Assembly: GCA_963721445.1 (NCBI GenBank)
Contig: CAVRIZ010000005.1
Location: 186,001-250,000, forward strand
Source of the DNA: DAIOEK01 sp963721445
GTDB taxonomy: Bacteria > Chloroflexota > Anaerolineae > Anaerolineales > Anaerolineaceae
Length of the DNA stretch: 64,000 nt
Reading direction: 5' to 3'
In this document: piece after piece, positions 8,695 to 17,003 of the stretch
How positions within the stretch are numbered: position 1 is the stretch's first letter
Layout of the letters: every line of letters begins with the position of its first letter
Position numbers and translations under genes: made by a program
The notes under the pieces: model-generated
Told to the model about the DNA's origin: nothing
The model's input: only the letters and a program-made list of their open reading frames with translations
Databases searched by the model: none

Positions 8695-10593
8695 TTGAGA
8701 TCAGAATCAGGTACAACGAACACGATCCAAACGATATTGAACCGAATATTGCCGAAAGTACAAAAACCTGGCCGGTATACCGGAGGTGAATTAAATCAGG
8801 TTGTCAAACCGTGGAACAGTGTAGACATTCATCTCGCGCTGGTGTTCCCGGAGATTTACGATATAGGTGTCCCCAATCTGGGGATGTCCATACTTTATGA
8901 CCTGGTAAATCAACGCACTGATGCTCTCGCCGAACGTGCTTATGCTCCCTGGTTGGACATGGAACAACAAATGCGCGAGAACCAGGTTCCGCTCTATTCG
9001 TTGGAAAGTAAGATCCCCCTCAAACAATTTGATGTGATCGGTTTTTCTTTACCTTATGAAATGTTATTTACAAATGTACTGAATATCCTTGATCTGGCAC
9101 AAATCCCAATCTTCGCCAAGGATCGGACCACTGACGACCCACTGATCATCGCAGGTGGACATGCCTGTTTCAACCCTGAACCCATGTCCGATTTCATGGA
9201 TGCCTTTGTTATTGGTGAAGGGGAAGAAGTTATCCATGAAGTGATCGATGCGATCGCTCGGTGGAAAAATAGTGGTCTTGATCGGATCGCTTTGTTACAG
9301 GACCTGGCACAGCTCGATGGCGTATATGTGCCAGCGCTTTATGAGGTTAGCTATCAAGACGATGGGACCGTAAAAAAGATCGAACCAAAATCTTCAGATG
9401 TTCCAAAACGGATCCATAAGCGGCTTGTCGCAGAATTGCCGGAACCCACCACCCGCCTGTTGGTTCCGAATATCGCCGTAGTCCACGACCGGGTTGCGAT
9501 AGAAATAATGCGGGGGTGTACTCGTGGATGCCGATTCTGTCATGCCGGTATGATCATGCGACCAGTGCGTGAGCGCAGTGTGGAGATGATCGTCAATGCC
9601 ATCGAAAAAGGGATCGCGAATACTGGTCATGAAGAGATAGCATTACTCTCCCTCAGCTCTTCTGACTATACGCATATAACCGAATTGGTTGAGGAGATTG
9701 CCACCCGATTTACTAGTAGACACCTTATTATTTCCCTCCCTTCCCTCCGAATTGAATCTTTCTCGGTCGAATTAATGGATCAGATGAAAGGATCACGAGT
9801 TGGGGGTTTCACACTCGCACCGGAAGCCGCTTCTGAACGGATGCGGAAGATCATCAACAAACCGGTAAGTAACGAACAATTATTTGAGACTGCCAGAGCC
9901 ATATACAGCCGTGGTTGGACTTCCATCAAACTCTACTTTATGATAGGACATCCCTCGGAAACGATCGAGGATGTACGAGCGATTGCCGATTTGTGCTGGG
10001 AGGTACTCCGTCTCGGACGATCGATCATCGGGAATAAGGCCAAGGTCCATGCCGGTGTAAGCACTTTCGTCCCAAAACCTCACACACCTTTTCAATGGGC
10101 GGCATGTGATGAATCGGACCAGGTGACCCAGAAGCAGGGTTTATTGCGGCGTGATCTGAGGAATCCGAATATCAAACTTACCTGGACAGATCCTAAGGAC
10201 ACCCAGATGGAAGCCTGGCTCACCCGGGGTGACCGCAGGCTTGGTAAAGTCATATATACCGCCTGGAAGAGCGGAGCGAAGTTTGACGGTTGGCAGGAAT
10301 CCTTCCGGTTTGACCTCTGGTTGGATGCATTCGCTCAAAATGGGCTCGATCCCCAATTTTACAGCCATCGGGAACGCGATCTGGCTGAAGTCCTGCCCTG
10401 GAGCCATATTGACGCGGGAGTCAGGTTGAATTATTTGAAGCAGGAAGCTGCCTGGAGTAAGGAAGGGAAAACTCGGGATGATTGCCGCGATCAATGCTAT
10501 TCGTGCGGGGTCATGACCAATTATCAATCCACCCGTGTGGATACCTGGAGATGCCCTCCGGTTGCTGTGCCTGATAGCGAGGAAATGGCTTGA
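8695..10593 (+). CDS. TIGR03960-family B12-binding-like radical SAM protein
   Basis: 632 residues. Residues about 40-200 form a B12-binding-like domain. The radical SAM core carries CTRGCRFC, the CxxxCxxC ligand of a 4Fe-4S cluster. A C-terminal cysteine-rich part contains DQCYSCGVMT. In many bacteria this protein is followed by, or fused to, a TIGR03936/DUF2344 partner. Here the partner is the next gene, overlapping by 4 nt. The substrate is not established; a role in RNA or cofactor modification is only suggested by usual neighbours. The start is a TTG at 8695 with a weak ribosome site, so the true start is uncertain by a few codons. Confidence 0.92.
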   Translation: MRSESGTTNTIQTILNRILPKVQKPGRYTGGELNQVVKPWNSVDIHLALVFPEIYDIGVPNLGMSILYDLVNQRTDALAERAYAPWLDMEQQMRENQVPLYSLESKIPLKQFDVIGFSLPYEMLFTNVLNILDLAQIPIFAKDRTTDDPLIIAGGHACFNPEPMSDFMDAFVIGEGEEVIHEVIDAIARWKNSGLDRIALLQDLAQLDGVYVPALYEVSYQDDGTVKKIEPKSSDVPKRIHKRLVAELPEPTTRLLVPNIAVVHDRVAIEIMRGCTRGCRFCHAGMIMRPVRERSVEMIVNAIEKGIANTGHEEIALLSLSSSDYTHITELVEEIATRFTSRHLIISLPSLRIESFSVELMDQMKGSRVGGFTLAPEAASERMRKIINKPVSNEQLFETARAIYSRGWTSIKLYFMIGHPSETIEDVRAIADLCWEVLRLGRSIIGNKAKVHAGVSTFVPKPHTPFQWAACDESDQVTQKQGLLRRDLRNPNIKLTWTDPKDTQMEAWLTRGDRRLGKVIYTAWKSGAKFDGWQESFRFDLWLDAFAQNGLDPQFYSHRERDLAEVLPWSHIDAGVRLNYLKQEAAWSKEGKTRDDCRDQCYSCGVMTNYQSTRVDTWRCPPVAVPDSEEMA

Positions 10594-11225
10594 ACCGAAT
10601 CCGCATTACCTTTTCCAAGACAGATAGATTGCGTTTCATCGGACATCTCGATCTCCACCACCTTTGGATCCGGACATTTAGAAGGGCAGGTATTCAGGTC
10701 GTCTACAGCCAGGGATTCCACCCTCAGCCGAAAATTCATCTGGCAGCTGCCCTGTCACTGGGGTATACGGGGTTGAACGAGCTAATGGAATGTTGGTTCG
10801 AAGACGTGTTGACTTTGGAAGATATTCAGACCCGATTAATTCTCCACGGCCACCCTGGTATTGAGGTCCGACACATCGAAGAGATCGATCTATCTGCTCC
10901 GCCCATTCAAATGCGTGTGTGTGGTGCAAGATATCGGATCCAGTTTCCCAGCCAGGAATCAGATGGTCTGGATGGTAAATTGGGGGATTTATTCAACAAG
11001 GAAGAAATCGTTGTGGAACGAAAGAATAAACCCGTAAATATCCGCCCATTTCTTATTGATTATGAATTGGCGAAAGAAAACCCCCATGAAGGCACTATCC
11101 TTAATTTGCACCTGGCCGCTGGAGAAAATCACACCGGGCGGGTGGATGAAGTTCTCGATTTGATCCAAATTGATCCGCTCGGTTGCCTAGTGGAAAGAAC
11201 CTTGCTTGAATTATCGGGAGATTAA
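10590..11225 (+). CDS. TIGR03936-family (DUF2344) radical-SAM-associated protein
   Basis: 211 residues. The N-terminal motif RFIGHLDLHHLWIRTFRRAG, then YSQGFHPQPKI, is diagnostic of DUF2344. The TTG start overlaps the stop of the radical SAM gene (TTGA), so translation is probably coupled, consistent with the two acting together. In related phyla this domain is fused to the SAM protein; here they are separate. The gene usually sits before ribonuclease G and L21/L27 genes, which are absent here. Exact reaction unknown. Confidence 0.92.
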   Translation: MNRIRITFSKTDRLRFIGHLDLHHLWIRTFRRAGIQVVYSQGFHPQPKIHLAAALSLGYTGLNELMECWFEDVLTLEDIQTRLILHGHPGIEVRHIEEIDLSAPPIQMRVCGARYRIQFPSQESDGLDGKLGDLFNKEEIVVERKNKPVNIRPFLIDYELAKENPHEGTILNLHLAAGENHTGRVDEVLDLIQIDPLGCLVERTLLELSGD

Positions 11226-11227
11226 GG

Positions 11228-11819
11228 TCAATGGGGGAGAAGTTCGGAATTAATCCGTTGATTCAGCCTGACGATGAGAACCTGTGAGAAGATGATCGCC
11301 GCCAAAATTAGCAGACATCCTGTAAGCTGTAACATGGTCAAGTTTTCATTAAGAAATATCCAACCAAATAGTGCCGAGAATACCGCTTCCATACTCATTA
11401 TGATGGCGGCGTCTGCCGGTGGAGCATGTTGCTGACCATACGCCTGCAGGGTGAATCCGACACCGGTTGAGATGGCAGCCAGGTAAAGGATCGCGATCCA
11501 ATTAGGAAGTAATCCCGGTATTGAATCTGCTTGAAAAATCAACCCGAAGAATAAATTTAAAACTCCGCATACGATATATTGACCAACAACGAATGAGAGA
11601 AATGGCGTGTGTTTAACCGCTTTTCCGGTGATGATCACATGCAGCGCCCAGACGAACGCCCCCATCAGTTCAAGCAAATCACCCCAATTCAATTTTATAG
11701 GCCCACCCATGCTCAGGAGATAGATCCCCACGGCGGTCAGGATCACCGCCAGCCAGATCAGGGTAGGCGTTCTTTCCTTCCAAAATATCGATAATAATAT
11801 GGGGATCAGAACTACATAA
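11228..11819 (-). CDS. EamA-family transporter, C-terminal part (frameshifted)
   Basis: Inner-membrane protein of the drug/metabolite transporter superfamily. This part starts at YVVLIPILLSIFWKERTP and holds about six hydrophobic helices, including the second EamA repeat ending with ALFGWIFLNENLT. It lacks its first four helices, which are in another frame upstream. A missing T in the AATT at 11818-11821 (giving GIYVVL when restored) joins the two. Substrate unknown. Confidence 0.88.
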
Positions 11820-12114
11820 TTCCCGTGATAAAACCGGCATTGCCAGCCGTGGTTGTTTCCAAACCGGCTTGTTGCAGCCAACTGGCGAGGAATAGCAGCG
11901 AACCTCCCAGCAGTGTCCAACGAATAGATATTCCATTCAGGGGGATCCGGAACCGGACAAAGGGGAGCATAATCAAAGCACCCAGTAGCCAGCGGGCAGC
12001 ATTAAATATGAGCGCGCCTACCTCTACCGCGGCCGTCCGTTGCGCGATAAAACCCAGTCCCCAGACGAGGGCAGCAAACAGAAGAGTGAGATCCGCCTTG
12101 AAACGCATGAGCAA
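11820..12114 (-). CDS. EamA-family transporter, N-terminal part (frameshifted)
   Basis: Begins MLMRFKADLTLLFAALVWGL and carries the first helices up to AGNAGFITGI, the conserved EamA turn before YVVL. A stop follows at once in this frame because of a one-base deletion. The joined protein would be about 295 residues, the normal EamA length, so this is very likely one working gene. Confidence 0.88.
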
Positions 12115-12179
12115 TAGTGTATCAAGTAAAACTGGAATAGGAAAGAGAATTAGAGCGGAAGAATATTAATTTGTTTGTA

Positions 12180-12188
12180 TGGTAGAAT
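12180..12188 (+). promoter_or_regulatory. Extended -10 promoter of tRNA-Arg
   Basis: TGGTAGAAT, an extended -10 element, ends 9 nt before the mature tRNA. No clear -35 box is visible. Confidence 0.55.
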
Positions 12189-12197
12189 AGCGCTGTT

Positions 12198-12269
12198 GCC
12201 CCTGTAGCCTAGTGGATAAGGCGCCACCCTCCGAAGGTGGAAACCGGCGTTCGAGCCGCCGCAGGGGCG
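12198..12269 (+). tRNA. tRNA-Arg (CCG)
   Basis: Complete 72-nt cloverleaf. Acceptor GCCCCTG/CAGGGGC, D-arm GCCT/AGGC, anticodon stem CCACC/GGTGG with loop CTCCGAA (anticodon CCG at 12231-12233), T-arm CGGCG-TTCGAGC-CGCCG. CCA is not encoded. It decodes CGG. Confidence 0.97.
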
Positions 12270-12306
12270 CTGTTTATTTAATGGTAATCACACTTAGGAT
12301 TATATT

Positions 12307-13110
12307 TTAGGACGTGTCACGCACGCGGGTTAGAATTCCATTAGTCACCTGTAGCAGAACAGGAACGTTGGGAACCTCTGCCACCCGAACTTTCAGTATT
12401 TCTTTGGTTTGTCCATCCACATAGTACTTCATTTTGAGAAACCCTTCACTGACATCAAGGGATGATATCTTTTCCCATTGAATTGCTTTCCCACAGAATT
12501 TGATCCCACTCTCCGGGTAGATCTGGACATTGCCAAAATGAAGAACGGCATTGACTTCCAGACCAGTGATCATCCGTTTATGAATTAATGGATAGATCTG
12601 TTTTTCAACCATATCCTTAAAGCCATCCAGGTCATGCAAATGCTCATCAAAGTGAAAACTCTCTTTGTTATAGACCTGGAGGGTTATTTGTTGTCTTTTT
12701 ACGGGGAAGAATAATATCCACACCCACCGAAAATCTACTAGAATACCCGTAATCTCTTCCCAGGTGAGTGCTCGATTTCTTCCCGGTTGTTTAAGTTCAA
12801 AACCATATTCCCGAATAATTACAGTCCTTCGTGGATAGACAATTAAACCGATCAAGCTGATTAGGATCAAGATAAAGAATGCAATCGGGATCCAAACCAT
12901 TTGCGAAAATACCCGCAACGCAGCTGCCTGCCCATGTAAAAGGCCTGTGTTATACACTTGGTTATTAAGCAAGAACACAACCAGAATAAATCCCAGGATC
13001 GACGCGAATAATAATGCCCACCAGGTTATCGGGATGCGCTGTTGAAACCGGGATAATTCTTTCCCCAATTGGTTATCTGTCAATTTTGGTGAATTTATGC
13101 TATCTGCCAT
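12307..13110 (-). CDS. Two-helix membrane protein with PH-like cytoplasmic domain, unknown function
   Basis: 267 residues. Two hydrophobic segments (about 30-50 and 73-95) are followed by a soluble beta-rich domain of about 170 residues containing YPRRTVIIREYGFEL and the WEEITGILVDFRWVW turn, resembling bacterial PH-like domains (possibly DUF6585; not checked). It starts 1 nt after the mreB-like gene stops, so it is probably cotranscribed with it. Function unknown; a membrane-associated partner of the MreB-like protein is a possible inference from position only. Confidence 0.8.
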   Translation of the reverse strand: MADSINSPKLTDNQLGKELSRFQQRIPITWWALLFASILGFILVVFLLNNQVYNTGLLHGQAAALRVFSQMVWIPIAFFILILISLIGLIVYPRRTVIIREYGFELKQPGRNRALTWEEITGILVDFRWVWILFFPVKRQQITLQVYNKESFHFDEHLHDLDGFKDMVEKQIYPLIHKRMITGLEVNAVLHFGNVQIYPESGIKFCGKAIQWEKISSLDVSEGFLKMKYYVDGQTKEILKVRVAEVPNVPVLLQVTNGILTRVRDTS

Positions 13111-13111
13111 C

Positions 13112-14119
13112 TTAAACTGGCGGAAGGTTTCTTTTTATCTGCTCATACATTGCCAGACCTTTCGCCGCCCCTTCCACTGTGCATGTAATCGGATTGTCCA
13201 CCAAGTAAGCCGGAATTCCCAACGCTTTCGTAAAATGCTTATCAATTCCTCTCAGCAATGCCCCTCCACCGCAGAGGGCAACCCCACGATCAATAATATC
13301 AGAGAGCAACTCCGGAGGTGTCTTTTCAAGCACATGCTTGACGCTCAGGGTAATTTCCCGAAGCGGTTCTTCCAACGCTTCCACCAGGTCTTCATTCTTT
13401 ACTTCCAGCGGACGAGGTAATCCGGTTACCTGATCCTGACCTTGAATTTCCATAGAGGGTTGGTTTGGAATAGGGATCGCAGAACCTATTTTTATTTTCA
13501 ATTGCTCTGCGGTCGGTTGACCTATGATCAGACCATATTTCTTTCGTAAATAGGAAATGATCGCTTCATCCAAATGCAATCCACCACCCCTCAGCGTTTC
13601 AGCGGACACGATCCCGTTCATTGCCAATACTGCCGCCTGAGTTGTTCCGCCACCCAGAGAAACGATCATATTTCCTGATGGCGTGTTGATTGGCAGGTCA
13701 ATCCCGATGGCTGCTGACAGAGGCTGCCAGATCAAAGCGACTTCACGGGCGCCTGCGCCCAGACACGCTTCGTGGACGGCACGTAATTCCACACTGGTGA
13801 TACCGTACGGTACCGTGATCATGACAGTGGGTTTGAACACCCGCATGGGACCGGATACTCTTTGCAGGATATCTTTCAGCAGATTCTCAGTGATCTCAAA
13901 ATCAGCAATCACACCATTATGCAAGGGGCGTGTGACTTCAATAAATTCGGGGACGCGCCCTAACATATCCTTAGCGGCTTTCCCCCATTCAACCATCTTT
14001 TGTTCATCCACGAGTATGGCAACCACAGTCGGCTCTTGAATTAATATCTGGTTACCTTCTGCAACCAGGGTATTCAAAGTGCCAAGATCGATCCCGATTT
14101 CTCTCGATAAGAATGCCAT
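13112..14119 (-). CDS. mreB: MreB-like actin-family protein with altered catalytic residues
   Basis: 335 residues aligning end to end with MreB: phosphate-1 IGIDLGTLNTLV (8-19), PYGITSVELRAV, EKTPPELLSDIIDRG and CGGGALLRG. Key positions differ. The canonical EEP of the ATPase site reads WQP (131-133), and the DIGGGTTE phosphate-2 loop reads SLGGGTTQ (154-161), losing the acidic residues. The fold and probably nucleotide binding remain, but ATP hydrolysis may be impaired. mreC and mreD are not adjacent. The gene lies downstream of atpC behind an inverted repeat and a TATAAT box, with a GGAGAGGT ribosome site 7 nt before the ATG. Confidence 0.93.
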   Translation of the reverse strand: MAFLSREIGIDLGTLNTLVAEGNQILIQEPTVVAILVDEQKMVEWGKAAKDMLGRVPEFIEVTRPLHNGVIADFEITENLLKDILQRVSGPMRVFKPTVMITVPYGITSVELRAVHEACLGAGAREVALIWQPLSAAIGIDLPINTPSGNMIVSLGGGTTQAAVLAMNGIVSAETLRGGGLHLDEAIISYLRKKYGLIIGQPTAEQLKIKIGSAIPIPNQPSMEIQGQDQVTGLPRPLEVKNEDLVEALEEPLREITLSVKHVLEKTPPELLSDIIDRGVALCGGGALLRGIDKHFTKALGIPAYLVDNPITCTVEGAAKGLAMYEQIKRNLPPV

Positions 14120-14139
14120 ACAGTGTACCTCTCCAATTA

Positions 14140-14145
14140 ATTATA
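14140..14145 (-). promoter_or_regulatory. Possible -10 box of the mreB-like gene
   Basis: TATAAT on the minus strand, 21 nt before the mreB-like start. No good -35 is seen at the right distance, so this is weakly supported. Confidence 0.35.
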
Positions 14146-14168
14146 CCCGTGATATAGAAATGGCCATC

Positions 14169-14195
14169 GGATCAGAGATCAACCCTCTCTGATCC
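14169..14195 (-). terminator. Inverted repeat between atpC and mreB-like gene
   Basis: Perfect 10-bp stem GGATCAGAGA/TCTCTGATCC with a 7-nt loop, 25 nt after the atpC stop. There is no T-run after it, so it may be an RNA-stability or partial terminator element rather than a full intrinsic terminator. Confidence 0.5.
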
Positions 14196-14219
14196 TACTC
14201 ATGAATCTCTCAGTTCCAA

Positions 14220-14642
14220 CTATTGTTGGGATTTTTTATATTTCTTGACCGCATCCAATCGCAGGTTGGATCTTCGAAGCGCGGCCTGAAGCGCCAGATA
14301 GGTGTCGGTATCCTGTGGGACAGCTTTAGAGAGCAATTCTTCCGCCCTTAGCCGGGCTGCGTCTGCCCTCTGAATATCGATTTCAAGGACATTTTCTGCA
14401 GCGTCTGCGAGGATTATGACCGAGTCCGGTTGGACTTCCACAATGCCACCGGCTACGGTAAATACCTGCTCACCTTCTTTGGTCTTGACGGTTACCACCC
14501 CCATTTTGAGAGTGGAGAGCAAAGGTGAATGATGCGGCAGAATACCCATCTCACCCGCCGCTCCAGGAACAACGACCATATCCGCATCACCGGAGAATAC
14601 ACATCGATCCTGAGAAGTGATATCTACATGTATCGGCATCAT
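14220..14642 (-). CDS. atpC: ATP synthase F1 subunit epsilon
   Basis: 140 residues. It begins MMPIHVDITSQDRCVFSGDA and has the family signature GAAGEMGILPHHSPLLSTLK, followed by the C-terminal helical hairpin rich in A, R and L. It couples rotor movement and can inhibit ATP hydrolysis. It follows atpD by 14 nt and is the last F1 gene of the cluster. Confidence 0.96.
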   Translation of the reverse strand: MMPIHVDITSQDRCVFSGDADMVVVPGAAGEMGILPHHSPLLSTLKMGVVTVKTKEGEQVFTVAGGIVEVQPDSVIILADAAENVLEIDIQRADAARLRAEELLSKAVPQDTDTYLALQAALRRSNLRLDAVKKYKKSQQ

Positions 14643-14656
14643 CGCAACCTTCAGGC

Positions 14657-16057
14657 TTACGCCTGGGTAATTGTCTTCGCTTTCTGAATGGCGTCTTCGA
14701 TGGTACCTACCATGAGGAAAGCTTGTTCCGGAAGATCATCATGTTTTCCATCCAAGATTTCTCTAAATCCACGAACTGTATCGCGGATCGATACATACGC
14801 ACCCGGGATACCGGTAAATTGTTCAGCCACAGCCATCGGCTGGGAAAAGAATCGTTCGATCTTGCGAGCCCGTGAGACGATCACTTTGTCGTCTTCGCTC
14901 AATTCGTCAAAACCTAGAATGGCGATGATATCCTGCAGGTCTTTATAACGCTGCAAAATGCGTTGGACTTCGCGGGCAGTCTGATAATGCTCTTCCCCAA
15001 CGATGTGCGGGTCGAGAATTCGGCTGGTGGACGCCAATGGGTCGACAGCCGGGTAAATTCCTTTTTCTACGATCGATCTTTCCAGGGCGATCGTTGCATC
15101 GAGATGGGTGAAAGTCGCCACCGGAGCCGGATCTGAATAATCATCAGCCGGTACATAGACCGCCTGCATCGAGGTAATTGAGCCTGTCCGGGTGGAGGTG
15201 ATCCGCTCCTGCAATTCGCCCATTTCGGTAGCTAGCGTCGGTTGATATCCTACAGCCGACGGCATTCGTCCCAACAGGGCGGATACTTCGGAGCCGGACA
15301 TGGTAAACCGGAAGATGTTATCTACAAAAAGCAAAACGTCCTTCCCCTGGTCGCGGAAGTATTCTGCCATTGCCAGGGCGGTCAATGCCACGCGTAAACG
15401 GACGCCGGGTGGTTCGTTCATCTGTCCGAATACCATGACCGTGTCTTTCATAACGCCAGATTCCACCATTTCACGATATAACTGCGTCCCTTCGCGGGTA
15501 CGCTCACCCACTCCAGCGAAGACCGAATTTCCCTGGTGGACAGTGGCAATCGAACGGATCAATTCCATAATGATGACGGTTTTCCCGACGCCAGCACCAC
15601 CAAAGATCCCGGTTTTTCCACCCTTGGTGAATGGTGCAATCAAATCGATGACCTTTAACCCGGTTTCAAAGACGTCCACTTTCGTGGATTGGTCTTCGAA
15701 TTTTGGCGCCAGCCTGTGGATTGGATAGTATAGGTCAGCTTGCACTTCCCCTTTGTTATCAACTGGCCTGCCCAGGACATTGAATATTCGCCCAAGTGTA
15801 TTCGGTCCAACCGGAACAGTGATAGGCATCCCGGTGCGGTTGACAGGCATCCCCCGTTGTAATCCATCGGTGGTATCCATCGCCACACATCGGACAACCC
15901 GTTTACCCATATCTTTTTCCACTTCCAAAACGATGGGTGCTTTCCCTTCCACGGGTATTTCCAGCGCTTCGAACATATCCGGCAAGGAGGATTCGGAAAA
16001 TTCAACATCGACCACACCACCAAGGATCTGCACAACCGTTCCGCTCATCTTTTCCAT
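14657..16057 (-). CDS. atpD: ATP synthase F1 subunit beta
   Basis: Catalytic subunit of F1. Walker A GGAGVGKT, GERTREG, FVDNIFRFTM and the ALLGRMPSAVGYQPTLATEM stretch are all present. The chosen start is the ATG at 16057 (MEKMSGTVVQ), because a GGAGG ribosome site lies 8 nt upstream of it. A longer frame from 16072 would place that site inside the gene. The resulting 466 residues are normal for the family. Encoded between atpG and atpC. Confidence 0.97.
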   Translation of the reverse strand: MEKMSGTVVQILGGVVDVEFSESSLPDMFEALEIPVEGKAPIVLEVEKDMGKRVVRCVAMDTTDGLQRGMPVNRTGMPITVPVGPNTLGRIFNVLGRPVDNKGEVQADLYYPIHRLAPKFEDQSTKVDVFETGLKVIDLIAPFTKGGKTGIFGGAGVGKTVIIMELIRSIATVHQGNSVFAGVGERTREGTQLYREMVESGVMKDTVMVFGQMNEPPGVRLRVALTALAMAEYFRDQGKDVLLFVDNIFRFTMSGSEVSALLGRMPSAVGYQPTLATEMGELQERITSTRTGSITSMQAVYVPADDYSDPAPVATFTHLDATIALERSIVEKGIYPAVDPLASTSRILDPHIVGEEHYQTAREVQRILQRYKDLQDIIAILGFDELSEDDKVIVSRARKIERFFSQPMAVAEQFTGIPGAYVSIRDTVRGFREILDGKHDDLPEQAFLMVGTIEDAIQKAKTITQA

Positions 16058-16083
16058 AAATAGATCCTCCAAAAACTCTCAGG

Positions 16084-16983
16084 TCAATCCAATACTTGTG
16101 TTGCTTTTGATAAAGCTTCCGCACCGCCAGCGATATCCAGCATATCATTCGTTATACTTTGCTGACGTGCTTTGTTGTATTCAAGGGATAGAATTTCGCT
16201 CAATTCCAGGGCGTTGTCAGTTGCGTTGCGCATGGCGACCATGCGGGCAGCATGTTCGCTGGCTATCGACTCAAGGATTGCCTGGTAGACTTGCAAGGCT
16301 GTAAAACGGGGAATGATCTGATCCAGCAACTCCAATTGATCTGGCTCGTACGTGTAAACCGCCGAGGTCGTTTTCACCTCGAATTGATGGATCTGATCAT
16401 GTTGTTCCACTTCCAATGGTAACAATTTTTTGATATCAGGAATTTGCTTAACCATGTTGTAGAAATCAGTAAATGAAAGATAGATCTCGTCATATTCATA
16501 TTTAAGGAATGAATCCACCAGCAACCGGCCAATGGGGGAAACATCCCGAAAAGTGGGTGCCGGGCTCAGGTTTGAAAATTCTGCAATAACCTTCTTTCCC
16601 CTGCGAAGGAGCAGATCACGGCCCTTTTTACCTACGGCAAGGTAATCAACCACTTGCGGGTACTCCTTGAATGTGAGCAGAGTATGTCTGAGGATGTTCG
16701 AGTTATAGGCACCTGCCAAACCACGATCGCTGCTCACCATGACAACCAGAATTTTTTCCACTTTCGGGTGCGGATTGAGCAGTGGGTGAAGGGAGTTGTG
16801 CCCAGGCTGCGCAGCCAGATGAGTGAGTATCTTCCATGATTGTTCAGCGTACGGACGGGTAACCGAAACAGCTTGCACCGCTTTTCGCACTTTGCTTGCG
16901 CTAACTGCCTGCAATGCCCGGGTAACCTGGGCGATATTTTTAATGCTCCTGATACGGAGTCTCATTTCTCGGGCTGATGGCAT
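16084..16983 (-). CDS. atpG: ATP synthase F1 subunit gamma
   Basis: Central rotor shaft, 299 residues. N-terminal MPSAREMRLRIRSIKNIAQV and C-terminal SLEYNKARQQSITNDMLDIA are the two helices that form the coiled coil. The middle contains SSDRGLAGAYNSN, the usual Rossmann-like domain. It lies 20 nt after atpA and 26 nt before the atpD ATG. Confidence 0.96.
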   Translation of the reverse strand: MPSAREMRLRIRSIKNIAQVTRALQAVSASKVRKAVQAVSVTRPYAEQSWKILTHLAAQPGHNSLHPLLNPHPKVEKILVVMVSSDRGLAGAYNSNILRHTLLTFKEYPQVVDYLAVGKKGRDLLLRRGKKVIAEFSNLSPAPTFRDVSPIGRLLVDSFLKYEYDEIYLSFTDFYNMVKQIPDIKKLLPLEVEQHDQIHQFEVKTTSAVYTYEPDQLELLDQIIPRFTALQVYQAILESIASEHAARMVAMRNATDNALELSEILSLEYNKARQQSITNDMLDIAGGAEALSKATQVLD

Positions 16984-17003
16984 CCCTGTTTATCCCATCT
17001 ACC

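Noticed and set aside
15300..15728. Antisense ORF of 142 codons over atpD
   Set aside because: Lies opposite a highly conserved gene and shows no recognisable domain.
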